A DNA stretch of 64,000 nucleotides from an uncultured Pelagibacteraceae bacterium (GCA_902612345.1 CACMDE010000003.1:1-64000), one strand, 5' to 3'; counted from the first letter of the stretch, positions 41,583 to 51,501 are shown. Notes: generated from the letters alone by a model not told the origin. Made by a program: numbers and translations.

Positions 41583-42512
41583 ATGCAGAAAAAAATAGCC
41601 TTTATGGGTACACCTATTTTTTCTGTGCCAATATTAAAAAATATATATCAAAATGGTTATGAAATTTCTGCTGTTTATACTCAACCACCCAGAAAATCTA
41701 ATCGGGGACTAAAGCTTGAAAAATCTCCAATACACTCATTTGCTGAAACAATTAACTTTAATGTAAGAACTCCTGATCTATTAAGAAATAATAAATCTGA
41801 ATATGAATACTTCAAAAATCTAGACTTAGATCTAGTAATTATAGTTGCATATGGGATAATCATCCCAAAAGAATTCTTATCATTAAGCAAAGAGGGCTTT
41901 ATTAATCTTCATGCATCAATACTTCCAAAATGGAGAGGTGCTGCACCGATTCAACGATCAATAATGAGTCAAGATAAAGAGACTGGAATTAGTGTAATGA
42001 GAATAAACGAAAAATTAGATGAGGGCGATGTTTCACATATTTTTAAAATCAGTGTTGAGGAAAATGAAAATGCTGAAGGTCTAAGTGATAGACTTTCAAT
42101 ATTAGCATCAGAAAAAATTTCAGAGGTAATTGATAGTATTCTGGACAAACAGGTAAATTTTAAACCCCAAGATCATTCCAAAGCTACATACGCAGAGAAA
42201 ATAAAAAAATCTGAAGGGTTAATAGATTGGAATGATAAAGCTGAAAATATCATTGGAAAAATAAATGGTTTATTTCCGTATCCTGGAGGATATTTTATTT
42301 ATAAAGGAGAAAGATTTAAAATTTTAAAAGCGCAAATATCTTTCAATAAAGATCAACCAGGCAAAGTAATTTCTAATTATTTAGAAATAAGTTGTGGTGA
42401 AAATTCAATAAAAATTTTAGAAATCCAACGTGAAGGAAAAAAACCACAGAAAATAGATGAGTTTGTACTTGGTTCTCAAATACAAAAGGGAACCATTTTA
42501 TCAAATGTTTAG
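41583..42512 (+). CDS. fmt: Methionyl-tRNA formyltransferase
   Basis: 309 residues. FMGTPIFSVPIL at the start, the catalytic HASILPKWRGAAPIQRSI segment, and a C-terminal OB-like domain (INGLFPYPGGYFIYKGERFK). It uses 10-formyl-THF to formylate initiator Met-tRNA. The stop overlaps truA by 8 bp. Confidence 0.97.
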   Translation: MQKKIAFMGTPIFSVPILKNIYQNGYEISAVYTQPPRKSNRGLKLEKSPIHSFAETINFNVRTPDLLRNNKSEYEYFKNLDLDLVIIVAYGIIIPKEFLSLSKEGFINLHASILPKWRGAAPIQRSIMSQDKETGISVMRINEKLDEGDVSHIFKISVEENENAEGLSDRLSILASEKISEVIDSILDKQVNFKPQDHSKATYAEKIKKSEGLIDWNDKAENIIGKINGLFPYPGGYFIYKGERFKILKAQISFNKDQPGKVISNYLEISCGENSIKILEIQREGKKPQKIDEFVLGSQIQKGTILSNV

Positions 42513-43245
42513 ATATCAAATTATAATAGAATATGACGGAACTAATCATTCTGGATGGCAATCCCAAAAAAATGCAAAATCAATCCAAACAGAGATACAA
42601 AAAATTTTATCTAAAATTTTAAAAAACAAAATTAAAGTTAATGGTTCAGGGAGAACTGATGCAGGTGTTCATTCGAAGAATCAATCAGCTCATTTTGATT
42701 GTAAAAAAATAATATTAAATAAACATAAATTTATTACTTCGATAAATCATTTTTTAAATAAAAAAAACATTACAATAAAGAAAATTATTAAGAAAAACAT
42801 GAATTTTCATGCAAGGTATTCTGCAAAAGAAAGAGAATATGAGTATATTATTCTCAATAGAGATGCACCACCCATATTAGATAAAAACAAAGTTTGGTAT
42901 TTAAGATCTAAGCTAGACATAAAACTCTTAAAAAAAGCTGCAAAGATATTAATTGGAACTCATAACTTTAATGCATTTAGGTCTACCAATTGTCAGGCTA
43001 AATCACCAATTAGAACTTTAAAAAAAATCAAAATTATTAAGAAAAATGAAAAAATAACTTTTATTTTAAGATCAAAATCATTCCTGAAAAATCAAGTAAG
43101 ATCCATCATTGGATGCTTAAAATATGTTGGAGAAAAAAAATGGAAACTAAAAGATTTAGAAAGAGTATTAAGGTCAAAAAATAGAAATAATTGCGCTCCA
43201 CCAGCTCCTGCCCAAGGATTATATTTGTCAAAAATTATTTACTGA
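42505..43245 (+). CDS. truA: tRNA pseudouridine(38-40) synthase
   Basis: 246 residues from the ATG at 42505 (MFRYQIIIEYDGTNHSGWQ), the family's normal start. The catalytic Asp is in SGRTDAGVHS. Late motifs (FLKNQVRSIIG, PPAPAQGLYL) are intact. It modifies the anticodon arm of many tRNAs. Convergent 11-bp overlap with the SET gene. Confidence 0.97.
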   Translation: MFRYQIIIEYDGTNHSGWQSQKNAKSIQTEIQKILSKILKNKIKVNGSGRTDAGVHSKNQSAHFDCKKIILNKHKFITSINHFLNKKNITIKKIIKKNMNFHARYSAKEREYEYIILNRDAPPILDKNKVWYLRSKLDIKLLKKAAKILIGTHNFNAFRSTNCQAKSPIRTLKKIKIIKKNEKITFILRSKSFLKNQVRSIIGCLKYVGEKKWKLKDLERVLRSKNRNNCAPPAPAQGLYLSKIIY

Positions 43246-43693
43246 GCCTTAGTGATTTCTTAACTCTCCATCTTGAGGCTTGTTTTACAATGTATCCACA
43301 ACAATTTTTTGAATTACATCTGCAAGGGTAATCTTTAAAGTCTTGATCAAAACTAAAACCATAATCATATGAAAGCTCTTCACCTTTTTTAATATCTTTA
43401 ATAGACTCAATCCATAACTTCAAACCTTTTCCAAATACTTCACAATTTGGATTACAAGAATGATTTATAAGTCTTGCTGTGTTAAAATTGTAATCTCCAT
43501 CTAGGTCATATCTTTTATTTATTTCAAAAAGATAAATCCTTTTTGAATTATCAAATTTTGGATTATCTTCGCTTTCTTTCTTAGAAATTAATTTTCCTTT
43601 GTATTCAATTATTTTTGTACCTTTTTTAATATTCTTTGCTGCAACTAATCCTTTATTATCTATGTTCGATTTTTTTATTTTATATAAAGTCAT
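43235..43693 (-). CDS. SET-domain protein lysine methyltransferase
   Basis: 152 residues, a minimal SET domain. It has the S-adenosylmethionine and active-site motifs NHSCNPNC (77-84) and ELSYDYGF (106-113), and a post-SET zinc cluster (CRCNSKNCCG, 124-133). SET enzymes methylate protein lysines; bacterial examples act on ribosomal or histone-like proteins. The target is unknown. It is 30 bp downstream of the HDAC-family gene in the same direction, so the two may be co-expressed. Confidence 0.92.
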   Translation of the reverse strand: MTLYKIKKSNIDNKGLVAAKNIKKGTKIIEYKGKLISKKESEDNPKFDNSKRIYLFEINKRYDLDGDYNFNTARLINHSCNPNCEVFGKGLKLWIESIKDIKKGEELSYDYGFSFDQDFKDYPCRCNSKNCCGYIVKQASRWRVKKSLRLSK

Positions 43694-43723
43694 TCAACCT
43701 ATCTATGATAATTTTTTAGAAAC

Positions 43724-44647
43724 TCAATTGAATTCTATAAGTGCGTTAACATGTTCATTGGAACTTTCAGCTAGTGCATTTAAATCATAACCACCCTCAA
43801 GAATAGATACAACCTTTCCATTACAGAATTGTTTTGTAGTTTCCAACACCCTTCTAGTTATTTCATAATAGTCTTTAGACTCTAAATTTAATTGACATAA
43901 AGGATCATCTTTGTGAGCGTCAAATCCCGCAGACATTAATATGAATTCAGGTCGAAATTCTTTTAGTCTCTTAAGTGTATGCTCGTATGCATCAAAATAC
44001 TCTCTTGAACTCGTTCCGGCAGGCAAAGGAATATTTAGTGCATTATTATGATCTCCTTTTTCATGTTCTGTTCCTCCTCCTGGATAGTATGGATATTGAT
44101 GTAAGCTTGAGAAAAAAATATTTTCATTTGACTTGACTATATCATAAGTTCCATTTCCAAAGTGACAATCCCAATCAATCACCGCAACTCTTTTATATTT
44201 ATATTTTGAAATTAAATAATTTGCAGCGATTCCAATATTATTTAGGACACAAAAACCCATAGCTTTATTTTTTTCAGCATGATGTCCCGGAGGTCTTGTG
44301 ACACAATGTGCAGATTCAAATTCTTTATTTTCAACACCATCGATTGCAGCAACGATTGAACCAACCGCATCGAAGGTTGCATCTTTGCTACCTGGTGAAA
44401 CAACTGTATCACCGTCTAAAAATACTAATCCTTTTTCAGGAAAAGCATTTTCAACTGTATCTACATAATTAGAAGAATGTGCTTGTTTTATAATATCTTT
44501 GTCAAAACTAACTGGTTTCTTCCAAATTAATTTTTTATTTTTTTTAAGCGTTTCTATTATTGAAGTAACCCGTGAGATACTTTCAGGATGCCCAGAACCA
44601 GTATTATGATTTAAAGAAGATTTAGATGTAATTATTGCTGTTTTCAT
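43724..44647 (-). CDS. HDAC-family deacetylase (AcuC/APAH-like)
   Basis: 307 residues. RPPGHHAEKNKAMGF carries the tandem His (122-123). IDWDCHFGNGT supplies zinc ligands Asp160 and His162, and SAGFDAHKDDPL a third. Bacterial members act on acetyl-lysine, acetylpolyamines or acetoin-related substrates. Its start overlaps the dapE stop by one base, so it sits at the end of the argB-dapD-dapE unit. Confidence 0.94.
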   Translation of the reverse strand: MKTAIITSKSSLNHNTGSGHPESISRVTSIIETLKKNKKLIWKKPVSFDKDIIKQAHSSNYVDTVENAFPEKGLVFLDGDTVVSPGSKDATFDAVGSIVAAIDGVENKEFESAHCVTRPPGHHAEKNKAMGFCVLNNIGIAANYLISKYKYKRVAVIDWDCHFGNGTYDIVKSNENIFFSSLHQYPYYPGGGTEHEKGDHNNALNIPLPAGTSSREYFDAYEHTLKRLKEFRPEFILMSAGFDAHKDDPLCQLNLESKDYYEITRRVLETTKQFCNGKVVSILEGGYDLNALAESSNEHVNALIEFN

Positions 44648-45786
44648 TAAAAATAATTTTCTAAAATTTTATAATATATTTTAGTCAATTTTTTCAAATC
44701 TGAGGTTGGCGATCTCTCATCAACCATATGAATGGTGGTATTTCTTAATCCTAGCTCTAATCTTGGGATTGAGCCTAAAAATCTACTATCGCTTGTACCG
44801 CCTCTGCAATTTAATTGTGCTGGATTACCTGTAACTTTTTTAACAATTTTCTTAACCATATAAATCTCTTTATTAGGTTTTGTATAGAAGGCTTCACCAC
44901 TTACTTTATATTTTATCTTAGTTTTACATTTTTCTTTTTTTGCAACCATATTAATTATTTTACTTAACTTTTTCTTTAGAGATGATGATTTATGTTTTGA
45001 GTTAAATCTAACATTAAAATTTGCACTGGCAGATTGAGGAACCACATTTTCAGATAAATTATCTACACTCATTTTTGTAAACTCTAAATTAGATGGCGGC
45101 ATAAATTTAGTACCATAATCTAAAGATGAACTTTTTAATTTTGATATTATTTTAGCCAAGGCTGTACATGGATTGACATAAGACCCTGCGAAAGCTGAGT
45201 GACCACTTTTTCCATATACAGTTATAATTCCGTTCATTGAACCACGTCTTCCAATTCTTATCTCATCACCAACTGATTTATTTGAAGATGGTTCTCCTAC
45301 TAAAGAAAAATCTATTTTCTCACCCTTTTTTTTAAGATATTTCATAACTGCTGGACATCCATAACCCGTCGTTTCTTCATCTGCTGAAATAATAATTGAA
45401 ATTGATCCGTTAAAATCATTTTTTTTGATAAAATTACTTGCAGCACTTATCCAACAAGCAATTCCACCTTTCATATCTTGAGAACCCCTGCCATTTAAAT
45501 ATCCTTTTTTTATAACTGCTTTAAATGGTGGAATTTTCCAATTACTGAGATTAGCAACCACATCCGTATGTCCTAAAAAATTTATATGAGGTTTTGATTT
45601 ACCAAATCTAGCATATAAATTTAAAGCTGGTTTTGGCCCCGTTCCTTTTGATTTAATAATTTTACATTTAAAACCAATAGCATTAAGTTTTTTTGATAAG
45701 AATTTCATTATACCCTTATCCTCAGTTTTTATTGTTGGAAATCTTATTAGCTCCTGAGCTAATTTTATTTCATTATAACTTTTCAT
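44647..45786 (-). CDS. dapE: Succinyl-diaminopimelate desuccinylase
   Basis: 379 residues, M20 metallopeptidase fold. NFLGHTDVV (first metal ligands), GRGSQDMKGG (bridging Asp) and ISADEETTGYG (catalytic Glu pair) are intact, with a dimerisation domain between. It yields LL-diaminopimelate for lysine and peptidoglycan. It lies 4 bp after dapD. Confidence 0.96.
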   Translation of the reverse strand: MKSYNEIKLAQELIRFPTIKTEDKGIMKFLSKKLNAIGFKCKIIKSKGTGPKPALNLYARFGKSKPHINFLGHTDVVANLSNWKIPPFKAVIKKGYLNGRGSQDMKGGIACWISAASNFIKKNDFNGSISIIISADEETTGYGCPAVMKYLKKKGEKIDFSLVGEPSSNKSVGDEIRIGRRGSMNGIITVYGKSGHSAFAGSYVNPCTALAKIISKLKSSSLDYGTKFMPPSNLEFTKMSVDNLSENVVPQSASANFNVRFNSKHKSSSLKKKLSKIINMVAKKEKCKTKIKYKVSGEAFYTKPNKEIYMVKKIVKKVTGNPAQLNCRGGTSDSRFLGSIPRLELGLRNTTIHMVDERSPTSDLKKLTKIYYKILENYF

Positions 45787-45790
45787 TAAT

Positions 45791-46621
45791 TTATTCTCTT
45801 AAAAGATCATTAATTGATGTTTTTGATCTTGTTTTTTCATCAACTTGTTTAATTATTACTGCGCAGCTTAATGATGGTGCAGATGAATTTTTTTTATCTG
45901 GCAAAGTTCCTGGTACAATAACTGAATATGGTGGAATTTTTCCATAAGTTATTTCACCTGTTGATCTATTGACGATTTTAGTAGACTGACCAATATACAT
46001 TCCCATACTTAACACTGAACCTTCTCCTACTATAACTCCTTCGACCACTTCTGACATGGCACCCAAAAAAACATTATCTTCAATTATTGTTGGAAGTGCT
46101 TGAGCTGGTTCTAAAACCCCACCTACACCACTACCGGCTGAAATATGACAATTTTTTCCAATTTGGCAACAACTGCCAGCTCTTGCAAATGTATCTATCA
46201 TTGTTCCTTCATCTATATAGGCGCCAATATTTACATAACATGGCATTAAAACTGCATTTTTTCCAACAAAAGAACCTTTTCTTACTGGAGAATTAGGAAC
46301 CATTCTAAATCCAGCTTCTTCATGCTTATCTTTGGTCCATCCTGCTGTTTTACCTTTAAGAAGGTGAGCTTTGTCATACCAACTACTGTAAGGACCATTT
46401 AAATTTTCCATTGGATAAATTCTAAAGCTTAGCATTATTGCTTTTTTTAAGTGTTGATGAGTTACCCACTCACCATTAATTTTTTCGGCTACTCTTGATT
46501 TTCCACTATCCAAGTCTTCAATAACTTGATTAATAGAATCTTTTATTGCTTTATCTGAATTTTGATTAATTTTATCTTTTATTTCCCACGCATCATTAAT
46601 GATTTTTTTTATATCGCTCAT
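45791..46621 (-). CDS. dapD: Tetrahydrodipicolinate N-succinyltransferase
   Basis: 276 residues. A left-handed beta-helix of hexapeptide repeats ([40 protein letters not shown]) follows an alpha-helical N-terminal domain with [10 protein letters not shown]. It provides the succinyl-CoA-dependent step before DapE. DapC is not in the window. Confidence 0.97.
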   Translation of the reverse strand: MSDIKKIINDAWEIKDKINQNSDKAIKDSINQVIEDLDSGKSRVAEKINGEWVTHQHLKKAIMLSFRIYPMENLNGPYSSWYDKAHLLKGKTAGWTKDKHEEAGFRMVPNSPVRKGSFVGKNAVLMPCYVNIGAYIDEGTMIDTFARAGSCCQIGKNCHISAGSGVGGVLEPAQALPTIIEDNVFLGAMSEVVEGVIVGEGSVLSMGMYIGQSTKIVNRSTGEITYGKIPPYSVIVPGTLPDKKNSSAPSLSCAVIIKQVDEKTRSKTSINDLLRE

Positions 46622-46625
46622 AATT

Positions 46626-47315
46626 TTATTGTTCTTTTAATAACCTTATTTTTTTTAAAAATAAAGCAAGATTATCAATTTTATAATCTACTACATTCTT
46701 ATATTTATCAAAATCATTTATTGGCTCATCATTACTAAACCAAACTTTGATCATATTTTTTGCTGTTTCTGAAGAAAGATTTTTACAAATATCCTCTACA
46801 TAAACAGTTTCTTCATTATTGGGTATTTTGAATTTATCACATAACAACTTAAGAGACTGAGAGTTTGGTTTTGGTTTGAAATTAAAATCTACAATATCCA
46901 TGATTTTTCCTTCAAACAAATCATCTATTCCTATTTTTTTCATGCAATTAATTGCATGCTCTCTACTACCATTTGTTGCACAGAATACTTTTACATCAAG
47001 TTTTAATAATTCTTCTCTTAGCTCAACATCCTTATCAAGACAGTCGTAATTTATTGTATGAACAAATTTTAAAAATTCATGGGCATCAATTTTATCTGGG
47101 TGATTAATCAGAAGTCCATTTAACGAGGTATCATGTTTGTAAAAATAGTCAGATTGAATTTCTTTTGCTTTAACTTTATCAATTTTAAGTTTTAATGCTA
47201 TAAATTCTGTCATTCTTGCTGATACTTGTCCAAACAAAGTTTTTAAGTATCTTGGGTGATAAACACAACCATCCATATCAAGAATTAGATATTTTACTTT
47301 TTTTAGATCTTTCAT
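46626..47315 (-). CDS. HAD-family pyrimidine 5'-nucleotidase-like hydrolase
   Basis: 229 residues. The HAD nucleophile motif is [10 protein letters not shown] (DxD), motif II is FCATNGS, and the late acidic motif is YVEDICKN. The SDT1/pyrimidine 5'-nucleotidase subgroup fits best. It occupies the usual alphaproteobacterial position between argB and dapD, which suggests a link to this amino-acid unit, but the substrate is not known. It overlaps argB by 4 bp. Confidence 0.88.
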   Translation of the reverse strand: MKDLKKVKYLILDMDGCVYHPRYLKTLFGQVSARMTEFIALKLKIDKVKAKEIQSDYFYKHDTSLNGLLINHPDKIDAHEFLKFVHTINYDCLDKDVELREELLKLDVKVFCATNGSREHAINCMKKIGIDDLFEGKIMDIVDFNFKPKPNSQSLKLLCDKFKIPNNEETVYVEDICKNLSSETAKNMIKVWFSNDEPINDFDKYKNVVDYKIDNLALFLKKIRLLKEQ

Positions 47316-48157
47316 TTTCTGATCAACGTTCCTGCACCTTTGTCGGAAAATATTTCAAATAAAATTGAATGAGGTTTTCTTCCATCTACAATTACTACAC
47401 CTGTAACTCCATTATTAACAGCATCTATACATGTGTTTATTTTAGGGATCATGCCCTCTGTTATAGTCTCATTCTCAATCATTTTTAAGATTTCGGATGA
47501 CGTAATCTCTTCTATTAGTTCTTTATTTTTATCCAATACACCTTCTATATTTGTCATTAGGATTAATCTTCTTGCTTTTAAGGATTGTGCTATAGCACCT
47601 GCGGCCGTGTCTCCATTTATATTATATGTTTGATTGCCTTTTAACCCCAAAGGAGAAATGATAGGGACCATTTTTTTTTCTATAACATGTTTAATTATAT
47701 CATTATTAATTTTATCAGGCTTTCCAACAAACCCAAGTTCTTCAGATTCTGCACTTACCTCAATGACACTATTTTTTTTAGTATGAATTGGAATTGCTTC
47801 TGTATTTTTTTCTTTTAAAGAATCTACAATATCTTTATTGAATTCAATTAAGACATTTTCAACTATATTTATTATTTTTTCATCAGTAACTCTTAAACCT
47901 CTAATAAATTTAGATTGAATATTTGATTTGTCTAACTCTCTCTTAATTCTTGGTCCACCACCATGAATTACTACAATTGATAAACCTAATTTATTTAATA
48001 CAGTTATATCTTCGATAAAATTGTTGAATATATTTCTATCTATAAAAACATTTCCACCATATTTAATAACTATTAAGTCATTTTTATATTTATCAATATA
48101 TTTATTTACTTCATTGATGGAAGGCCCGTCTATGGGCAGCAAATCTTCAATCTTCAT
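47312..48157 (-). CDS. argB: Acetylglutamate kinase
   Basis: 281 residues. IVIKYGGNVF and VVIHGGGPRIKREL bind phosphates, and YNINGDTAAGAIAQSLKA binds substrate. It phosphorylates N-acetylglutamate in arginine synthesis and is usually the feedback-controlled step. It follows yidC by 3 bp; the engB GTPase gene that separates them in many alphaproteobacteria is absent. Confidence 0.97.
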   Translation of the reverse strand: MKIEDLLPIDGPSINEVNKYIDKYKNDLIVIKYGGNVFIDRNIFNNFIEDITVLNKLGLSIVVIHGGGPRIKRELDKSNIQSKFIRGLRVTDEKIINIVENVLIEFNKDIVDSLKEKNTEAIPIHTKKNSVIEVSAESEELGFVGKPDKINNDIIKHVIEKKMVPIISPLGLKGNQTYNINGDTAAGAIAQSLKARRLILMTNIEGVLDKNKELIEEITSSEILKMIENETITEGMIPKINTCIDAVNNGVTGVVIVDGRKPHSILFEIFSDKGAGTLIRK

Positions 48158-48160
48158 TTT

Positions 48161-49846
48161 TTATACTTGGGTTTTAACAGTTGTCTTTCTCATAATAAGA
48201 ACTTGCTGCATCATCGTAAAAATATTATTGAATGTCCAATATATAACTAATCCGCTTGGGAATGGTGCCAATATTACAGTTAAGAATAATGGGAAAAACA
48301 TAAATATTTTTGCTTGAATTGGATCAGGTGGTGCAGGATTTAGTTTTTGTTGAAGATACATTGTTAGACCCATTAAGCATGGCCATGCTCCAATAATTAA
48401 AAAATTTGGAACATCAAATGGAATTAGCCCAAAAGCATTAAATATACTTGTAGGATCTCTTTCACTAAGGTCATTTATCCAACCAAAAAAAGGCTGATGT
48501 CTCATCTCAATAGTAACAAACAGCATTTTATAAATCGCAAAGAAAAAAGGTATTTGCAATAAAATTGGAAAACAACCACTTAGAGGATTTACTTTTTCTC
48601 TACGATATAAAGCCATCATTTCTTGTTGAAGTTTTACTTTATCCTCTTTATGTAATTCTTTTAATCTAGCCATCTCAGGTTGAAGAAGTTTCATACGAGC
48701 CATTGATTTAAAAGACATATTTGCTAATGGAAAGAATGCAATACGTATACAAATTGTAATTAAGATAATTGCTACTCCAAAATTACCTGAGAATTTAAAG
48801 AAATAATCTATTGCAAAGAACAATGGTTTTACAAGCCAATAAAACCATCCCCAATCTATAACTAAGTCAAATTTACTTATTTTTTGGTTTTCTGCGTAAC
48901 CATCAATAATATCAACTTCTTTTGCCGCAACTATGACTTTAAAATTATTCGATTTAGTCTCATTAGCCCCGATCGTAGTAGGCTTGCTTTCTATAAAACT
49001 TGCTTTAAATTTATTTTTATAATCGAAATCAGCTCTAAATGATTTATTTTTTTCTGGTATAATGCTTGCTACCCAATATTTATCTACTATTGAAACATAT
49101 CCTTCATCAGCATTCTTTGAATAGGATTTTTCCTCGATATCGTCATAATCTTCTTCAACTAATTCACCATCAAATACACCAAGCAAACCTTCATGAAGAA
49201 TATAAAAATTGGTTACTTCTGGAGCCGTATTTCTTATTACTTGACCGTAAGGATAAAAACTATAAGTCTTATCTGAATTATTAATAATTTTTTGCTCAAT
49301 ATTGAATAAAAAATTATCGTCTAATTTAATAATTTTTTCGAAAGTAATATTATTATCATTTGTCCAGGTTAACTTTACAGGAGTTTTTGGAGAAAGTTTA
49401 TTATTACCTTCAATTTGCCAAACAGTTTTATTGTTTGGAATTTGAATCTCATCATTGTTTATTGCCCATCCAGAGTCAATATAATACCCAGTCTCTATTT
49501 CTTTTGGATTTAATAAAGTGACTTTTTCGTTGCCACCAACTTTTGTTGTATAATTTTTAAATGTAAGGTCATCTATTATTGCACCATTCAAAGAAATTGA
49601 ACCAATTATATTATTATTTTCAAACAATATTCTTTCACTTCGTGTAATAGCATCCTTTCTTGTTATTTCTTTTACCTCCTCATTCTCAAATAATTTTGGA
49701 GCATCCTCGTTTTGAATAAGTTCATTTTTTTCTTTTTCTAATTGAGCTTCTTTAATTTCCTGGGGACTTGGCTGCATAAACAAACCCCAGATAACAATTA
49801 TCGCTGCACTTAATGAAACTGCTGCTAATGTATTTTTAATATCCAT
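48161..49846 (-). CDS. yidC: Membrane protein insertase YidC
   Basis: 561 residues. An N-terminal membrane anchor (about 7-25), a large periplasmic beta-sandwich domain (about 60-345) and the conserved five-helix insertase core (FGVAIILITICIRIAFFPL; LSGCFPILLQIPFFFAIYKM) are present. It inserts proteins with or without SecYEG. It overlaps yidD by one base in the rpmH-rnpA-yidD-yidC order. Confidence 0.97.
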   Translation of the reverse strand: MDIKNTLAAVSLSAAIIVIWGLFMQPSPQEIKEAQLEKEKNELIQNEDAPKLFENEEVKEITRKDAITRSERILFENNNIIGSISLNGAIIDDLTFKNYTTKVGGNEKVTLLNPKEIETGYYIDSGWAINNDEIQIPNNKTVWQIEGNNKLSPKTPVKLTWTNDNNITFEKIIKLDDNFLFNIEQKIINNSDKTYSFYPYGQVIRNTAPEVTNFYILHEGLLGVFDGELVEEDYDDIEEKSYSKNADEGYVSIVDKYWVASIIPEKNKSFRADFDYKNKFKASFIESKPTTIGANETKSNNFKVIVAAKEVDIIDGYAENQKISKFDLVIDWGWFYWLVKPLFFAIDYFFKFSGNFGVAIILITICIRIAFFPLANMSFKSMARMKLLQPEMARLKELHKEDKVKLQQEMMALYRREKVNPLSGCFPILLQIPFFFAIYKMLFVTIEMRHQPFFGWINDLSERDPTSIFNAFGLIPFDVPNFLIIGAWPCLMGLTMYLQQKLNPAPPDPIQAKIFMFFPLFLTVILAPFPSGLVIYWTFNNIFTMMQQVLIMRKTTVKTQV

Positions 49847-50070
49847 TAGCTTTTACCTTTCTTGACAGGGTCATACCCGTGTGATCCGAAAGGATGACAA
49901 GACATAATTCTTTTTATGCCTTTTAGTGAACCTTTTATAAGTCCATATTCATTCAAACAATCAATAAAATAATCTGAACAAGTTGGTAAATATCTACAAC
50001 TAGGACCAATTACAGGGGATAAAATTATTTTATAAACTTTTATAATATAAATTAGTATTTTTTTTATCAT
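49846..50070 (-). CDS. yidD: Membrane protein insertion efficiency factor YidD
   Basis: 74 residues. An amphipathic N-terminus precedes the conserved CRYLPTCSDYFIDCLNEYG and CHPFGSHGYDPV motifs. It aids YidC-dependent insertion at the membrane. It overlaps rnpA by 4 bp. Confidence 0.96.
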   Translation of the reverse strand: MIKKILIYIIKVYKIILSPVIGPSCRYLPTCSDYFIDCLNEYGLIKGSLKGIKRIMSCHPFGSHGYDPVKKGKS

Positions 50071-50408
50071 CTTACTTTTGTTAAATCCTTTAATATTGTC
50101 TCTTTTATAACTTTATAATTAGCATCATAAATATTTTTCTTTGCAATAAATAAATAAGAATAATTTAGGTTCATATTTATTGATTTAATTGCTTCATTCA
50201 TTATGTTTCTTAATCTTCTCTTAATTTTATTTCTTTTAACAGAGTTTCCAATTTTTTTCTTTGCTACAAAACTCACATTTAATATTTTGTTACTTTTTGA
50301 TGAAAGTTTTTTAAAGAAAATGGTCGAATAAGAATTTGAAATTTTTTTTCCGTTCAACAAACTTTTAAAATCTTCATTCTTCGAAAGGCTTGAGATTTTG
50401 CTCTTCAT
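50067..50408 (-). CDS. rnpA: Ribonuclease P protein component
   Basis: 113 residues with the RNR motif (SVKRNKIKRRLRNIMNEA) and the central beta-sheet (ILNVSFVAKKKIGN). It is the protein cofactor for tRNA 5' processing; the RNA (rnpB) is not in the window. It overlaps the rpmH stop by one base. Confidence 0.95.
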   Translation of the reverse strand: MKSKISSLSKNEDFKSLLNGKKISNSYSTIFFKKLSSKSNKILNVSFVAKKKIGNSVKRNKIKRRLRNIMNEAIKSINMNLNYSYLFIAKKNIYDANYKVIKETILKDLTKVR

Positions 50409-50542
50409 TAAACTGAAAGCTTTTTTCTTCCTTTTTTTCTTCTATTTTTTAGAACCTTTTGTCTCTTTTTTGTAGACATTCTAGATCTAAAACCATGTTT
50501 TCTTTTTCTCTTTATTCTACTTGGGTGCCAGGTTCTTTTCAT
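50408..50542 (-). CDS. rpmH: Ribosomal protein L34
   Basis: 44 residues from the ATG at 50542: the start [20 protein letters not shown] is the universal L34 N-terminus and [11 protein letters not shown] its end. The stop TAA overlaps the rnpA ATG. It heads the ribosome/insertase operon; the 82-bp divergent spacer to the TVP38 gene holds TATAAG- and TATAGT-like -10 candidates for this strand. Confidence 0.97.
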   Translation of the reverse strand: MKRTWHPSRIKRKRKHGFRSRMSTKKRQKVLKNRRKKGRKKLSV

Positions 50543-50624
50543 AGATTATTAAATTTTCGTTAAAATTTCGTTCTTATAGAAAATAAAACTATATAAGTAC
50601 AGGTATTTTTAATAAATTAAGCCT

Positions 50625-51341
50625 ATGAACAAGACGAAAAATATCAAAATTATTCTTGGAATATCTTACTTAGTGTTAATTTCGATTTTTTTATGGTTTT
50701 TTTTTCAAAATTTCTCAATTCAAGATTTTACAAGTTATGAATTAATAAAAGCAAATAGAGAGACTTTAGAAGGAATTAAAAATAATAATATTATATTATC
50801 TAGCCTGCTATTTTTTTTAGGTACAATCATTTGGGTTTTACTCCTAGGGTTTGGCTCCCCTATTTTTTTAATAGGAGGCTTTATCTTTGGAAAATGGTTA
50901 GGCACTCTTCTTGTTGTTTTTGGTTTATCTACTGGAGCCACCTTTCTTTATATATTTTCAAATTATTTTCTGAAAGATATTGTTAAAGAAAAGTTTTCAA
51001 GCCGATTTATAAATTTAACCGATAGGTTCAAACAAAATGAATTTTTATTTTTTTTAATTTATAGATTTGTGGGAGGAATTCCGTTTTTTATTTCAAATGT
51101 TTTACCAACCTTATTTAATATCAAAATAAAAAATTTCTTTTTTGGTTCAATTATTGGAATGGCTCCACAACTGTTTGTTGGAGCTTCATTAGGCGATGGA
51201 TTAAATAAAATTTTAGAAGAAAATATAGAGCCCCCTACTTTTTTTGAACTACTTTTAGAACCAAATATTTATTTACCGATAGTTGGTATAATTATTCTAG
51301 TGTTGATTGCCATATATATGAGAAAATTTTTTTTAAAATAA
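50625..51341 (+). CDS. TVP38/TMEM64 (DedA-like) membrane protein
   Basis: 238 residues, about five or six membrane helices. The VTT core is visible: GFGSPIFLIGGFIFGKWLGT then FFLIYRFVGGIPFFISNVLP. The superfamily includes lipid scramblases and undecaprenyl-phosphate flippases, so lipid-carrier translocation is possible. The stop is 1 bp from the 3' end of the convergent tRNA-Thr. Confidence 0.92.
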   Translation: MNKTKNIKIILGISYLVLISIFLWFFFQNFSIQDFTSYELIKANRETLEGIKNNNIILSSLLFFLGTIIWVLLLGFGSPIFLIGGFIFGKWLGTLLVVFGLSTGATFLYIFSNYFLKDIVKEKFSSRFINLTDRFKQNEFLFFLIYRFVGGIPFFISNVLPTLFNIKIKNFFFGSIIGMAPQLFVGASLGDGLNKILEENIEPPTFFELLLEPNIYLPIVGIIILVLIAIYMRKFFLK

Positions 51342-51342
51342 T

Positions 51343-51416
51343 TGGTGCCCCGACCCAGAATTGAACTGGAAACTGATCCTTACCATGGATCTGTTATACC
51401 ATTTAACTATCGGGGC
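51343..51416 (-). tRNA. tRNA-Thr (anticodon GGT)
   Basis: Cloverleaf on the minus strand: acceptor GCCCCGA/TCGGGGC, D stem GTTA/TAAC, anticodon stem GATCC/GGATC around ATGGTAA (GGT), T arm TCCAG TTCAATT CTGGG, discriminator A, CCA encoded at 51343-51345. Confidence 0.97.
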
Positions 51417-51447
51417 TTTTTCCTAACAATATTGTATAAAACTAAAT

Positions 51448-51475
51448 TTGACAAACTATTGACTTAATTTATAAG
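51448..51475 (+). promoter_or_regulatory. Sigma70-type promoter of the 51502 gene
   Basis: -35 TTGACA (51448-51453, perfect), 16-bp spacer, -10 TATAAG (51470-51475). Start near 51482 leaves a 20-nt leader with AAAGGA (51488-51493) 8 nt before the ATG. Confidence 0.7.
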
Positions 51476-51501
51476 TAAATATCAGACAAAGGAATGACAC
51501 C

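Noticed and set aside
42457-42504. An upstream start for truA inside fmt
   Set aside because: The family begins at MFRYQ; the extra residues are the fmt 3' end read in another frame.
43285-43300. A TGTATCCACA match resembling a DnaA box near the SET gene
   Set aside because: Single, imperfect and inside Cys codons of the conserved post-SET motif; no cluster or AT-rich unwinding element, so no origin is called.
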